Made by a program: the position numbers and the translations under genes. Shown piece by piece: positions 13,488 to 14,378 of a stretch of 14,378 nt of DNA. The first letter of the stretch is position 1. Each line of letters begins with the position of its first letter. The notes below the pieces were generated by a model. That model searched no databases. It was not told the origin of the DNA and was given only the letters and a program-made list of their open reading frames with translations. Source of the DNA: Gammaproteobacteria bacterium (GTDB lineage Bacteria; Pseudomonadota; Gammaproteobacteria; GRL18); the NCBI GenBank assembly GCA_023144715.1, contig JAGLFC010000029.1:1-14378 (forward strand), given 5' to 3'.

Positions 13488-14378
13488 ATGAATCCAGAAA
13501 AAAACAGCATTAAATATCTTTCACAAGATGAATTAACCCATCTTGCACTCACGATTAAACAATGGGGCAAAGAACTTGGCTTTCAAGCAGTGGGCATTAC
13601 TGATACCGATCTCAGTATTGCTGAACAACGTTTTAATGATTGGATTGCACAAAAAATGCACGGTGATATGAAATATATGTCACGTCATGGCAGTAAACGC
13701 ACCCGTCCTGATGAGCTTGAAGCAGGTACAATCAGTATTATTTCCGTACGCATGGATTATTTTCCTGAAGATCCTGAACAGGCCATTTCTTTATTATCAG
13801 ATGCCCATAAAGGTTATATTGCTCGTTATAGCCTAGGCAGAGATTATCACAAAGTACTTAGAAAGCGTTTGCAAACGTTAGCCAAAAAGTTAGAAGAAAA
13901 AATTGGTGAATTTGGTTATCGAGTCTTTACGGATAGCGCCCCTGTTTTAGAAAAACCACTGGCTGAAAAAGCGGGTATTGGTTGGATAGGCAAACATTCT
14001 AATGTATTACAAGAAAAAACAGGATCGTGGTTTTTTCTGGGTGAAATTTTTACCAACTTACCCTTACCGATTGATAAGCCTGCTATCAATCATTGTGGCA
14101 GTTGCAATAAATGTATGACCGCTTGCCCTACACAAGCTATTGTTAAGCCCTATGTTGTGGATTCACGTCTGTGCATTTCTTATTTAACCATTGAATCTCA
14201 TCAAGCCATCCCTGAAAATTTACGTCCCTTAATGGGAAATCGTATTTATGGTTGTGATGATTGTCAATTATTTTGTCCTTGGAATCGTTTTTCACAACAA
14301 ACGGTAGAAAGTGATTATTTTGCACGTGGCGATCTTGCCAGTCCTGAACTCATTTCACTCTTTCTTTGGACAGAAGAA
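13488..14378 (+). CDS. queG: Epoxyqueuosine reductase, N-terminal part
   Basis: QueG reduces epoxyqueuosine to queuosine at the wobble base of tRNAs with GUN anticodons, using cobalamin and two 4Fe-4S clusters. The window holds 297 residues and cuts off the C-terminus. Landmarks: GFQAVGITD (31-39), a GDMKYMSRHGSKR stretch (59-71), DSAPVLEKPLAEKAGIGWIG (149-168) with the catalytic Asp149, a first cluster motif CGSCNKCMTACP (203-214) and a second, CDDCQLFCPWN (256-266), with Cys229 available as further ligand. The ATG at 13488-13490 is the only good start; upstream ATG at 13444 meets a stop within nine codons. The ribosome binding site is weak. QueG next to tsaE matches the E. coli arrangement (yjeS near yjeE), here without a gene for NAD(P)H-hydrate repair between them. 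Confidence 0.96.
   Translation, partial: MNPEKNSIKYLSQDELTHLALTIKQWGKELGFQAVGITDTDLSIAEQRFNDWIAQKMHGDMKYMSRHGSKRTRPDELEAGTISIISVRMDYFPEDPEQAISLLSDAHKGYIARYSLGRDYHKVLRKRLQTLAKKLEEKIGEFGYRVFTDSAPVLEKPLAEKAGIGWIGKHSNVLQEKTGSWFFLGEIFTNLPLPIDKPAINHCGSCNKCMTACPTQAIVKPYVVDSRLCISYLTIESHQAIPENLRPLMGNRIYGCDDCQLFCPWNRFSQQTVESDYFARGDLASPELISLFLWTEE

Noticed and set aside
14143..14325. Minus-strand open frame inside queG.
   Set aside because: It is opposite the iron-sulfur coding part of queG, which has strong motifs in the plus frame.

Overview
The window reads as an AT-rich gammaproteobacterial chromosome. The best evidence is the gene block tsaE-amiB-mutL-miaA with queG beside it, an order conserved in Escherichia and Pseudomonas. 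No tRNA, rRNA, CRISPR array, insertion sequence or phage gene was seen. Coding density is high and no gap exceeds about 120 bases. The species cannot be fixed from these genes; a free-living sulfur- or methane-oxidising type is only a guess.

Layout. (1) 1-839, minus: the N-terminal 279 residues of an AGCS-family sodium:amino-acid symporter, cut by the window edge. (2) 921-1799, plus: nadC, whose 3' end overlaps tail-to-tail with a ThiO-like FAD amino-acid oxidase on the minus strand. (3) About 2921-8553, all minus: an unusual cluster of regulatory-looking genes. In transcription order these are a Roadblock/LC7 protein with a GTG start; a PstB-like ABC ATPase fused to a DUSP23-like phosphatase; a second Roadblock-like protein followed by a hairpin terminator; a four-part protein (2Fe-2S ferredoxin, FAD/NAD(P)H reductase, truncated globin, CxxC zinc ribbon); a pseudo-receiver/winged-helix-like protein; and a small Ras-like GTPase. 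The thiO-like gene overlaps the end of the GTPase gene by 8 bases. (4) 8652-13445, minus: miaA, mutL, amiB and tsaE, tightly packed in an operon transcribed tsaE to miaA. (5) 13488-14378, plus: queG, divergent from tsaE and cut by the window edge.

How the parts may fit together. Regions 4 and 5 are housekeeping: tRNA modification (TsaE, MiaA, QueG), mismatch repair (MutL) and septal wall cleavage (AmiB). Region 3 is the interesting part. Small GTPases with Roadblock partners form switch modules elsewhere (MglA/MglB in myxobacteria, Cvn operons in actinomycetes). Here such a module sits with a redox/haem protein that could sense or consume oxygen or nitric oxide, a phosphatase fused to an ABC ATPase, and a degenerate response regulator. 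I infer a gas- or redox-responsive signalling system. It occupies the place where hfq follows miaA in many gammaproteobacteria. The domains are read directly from sequence; the joint function is inference.
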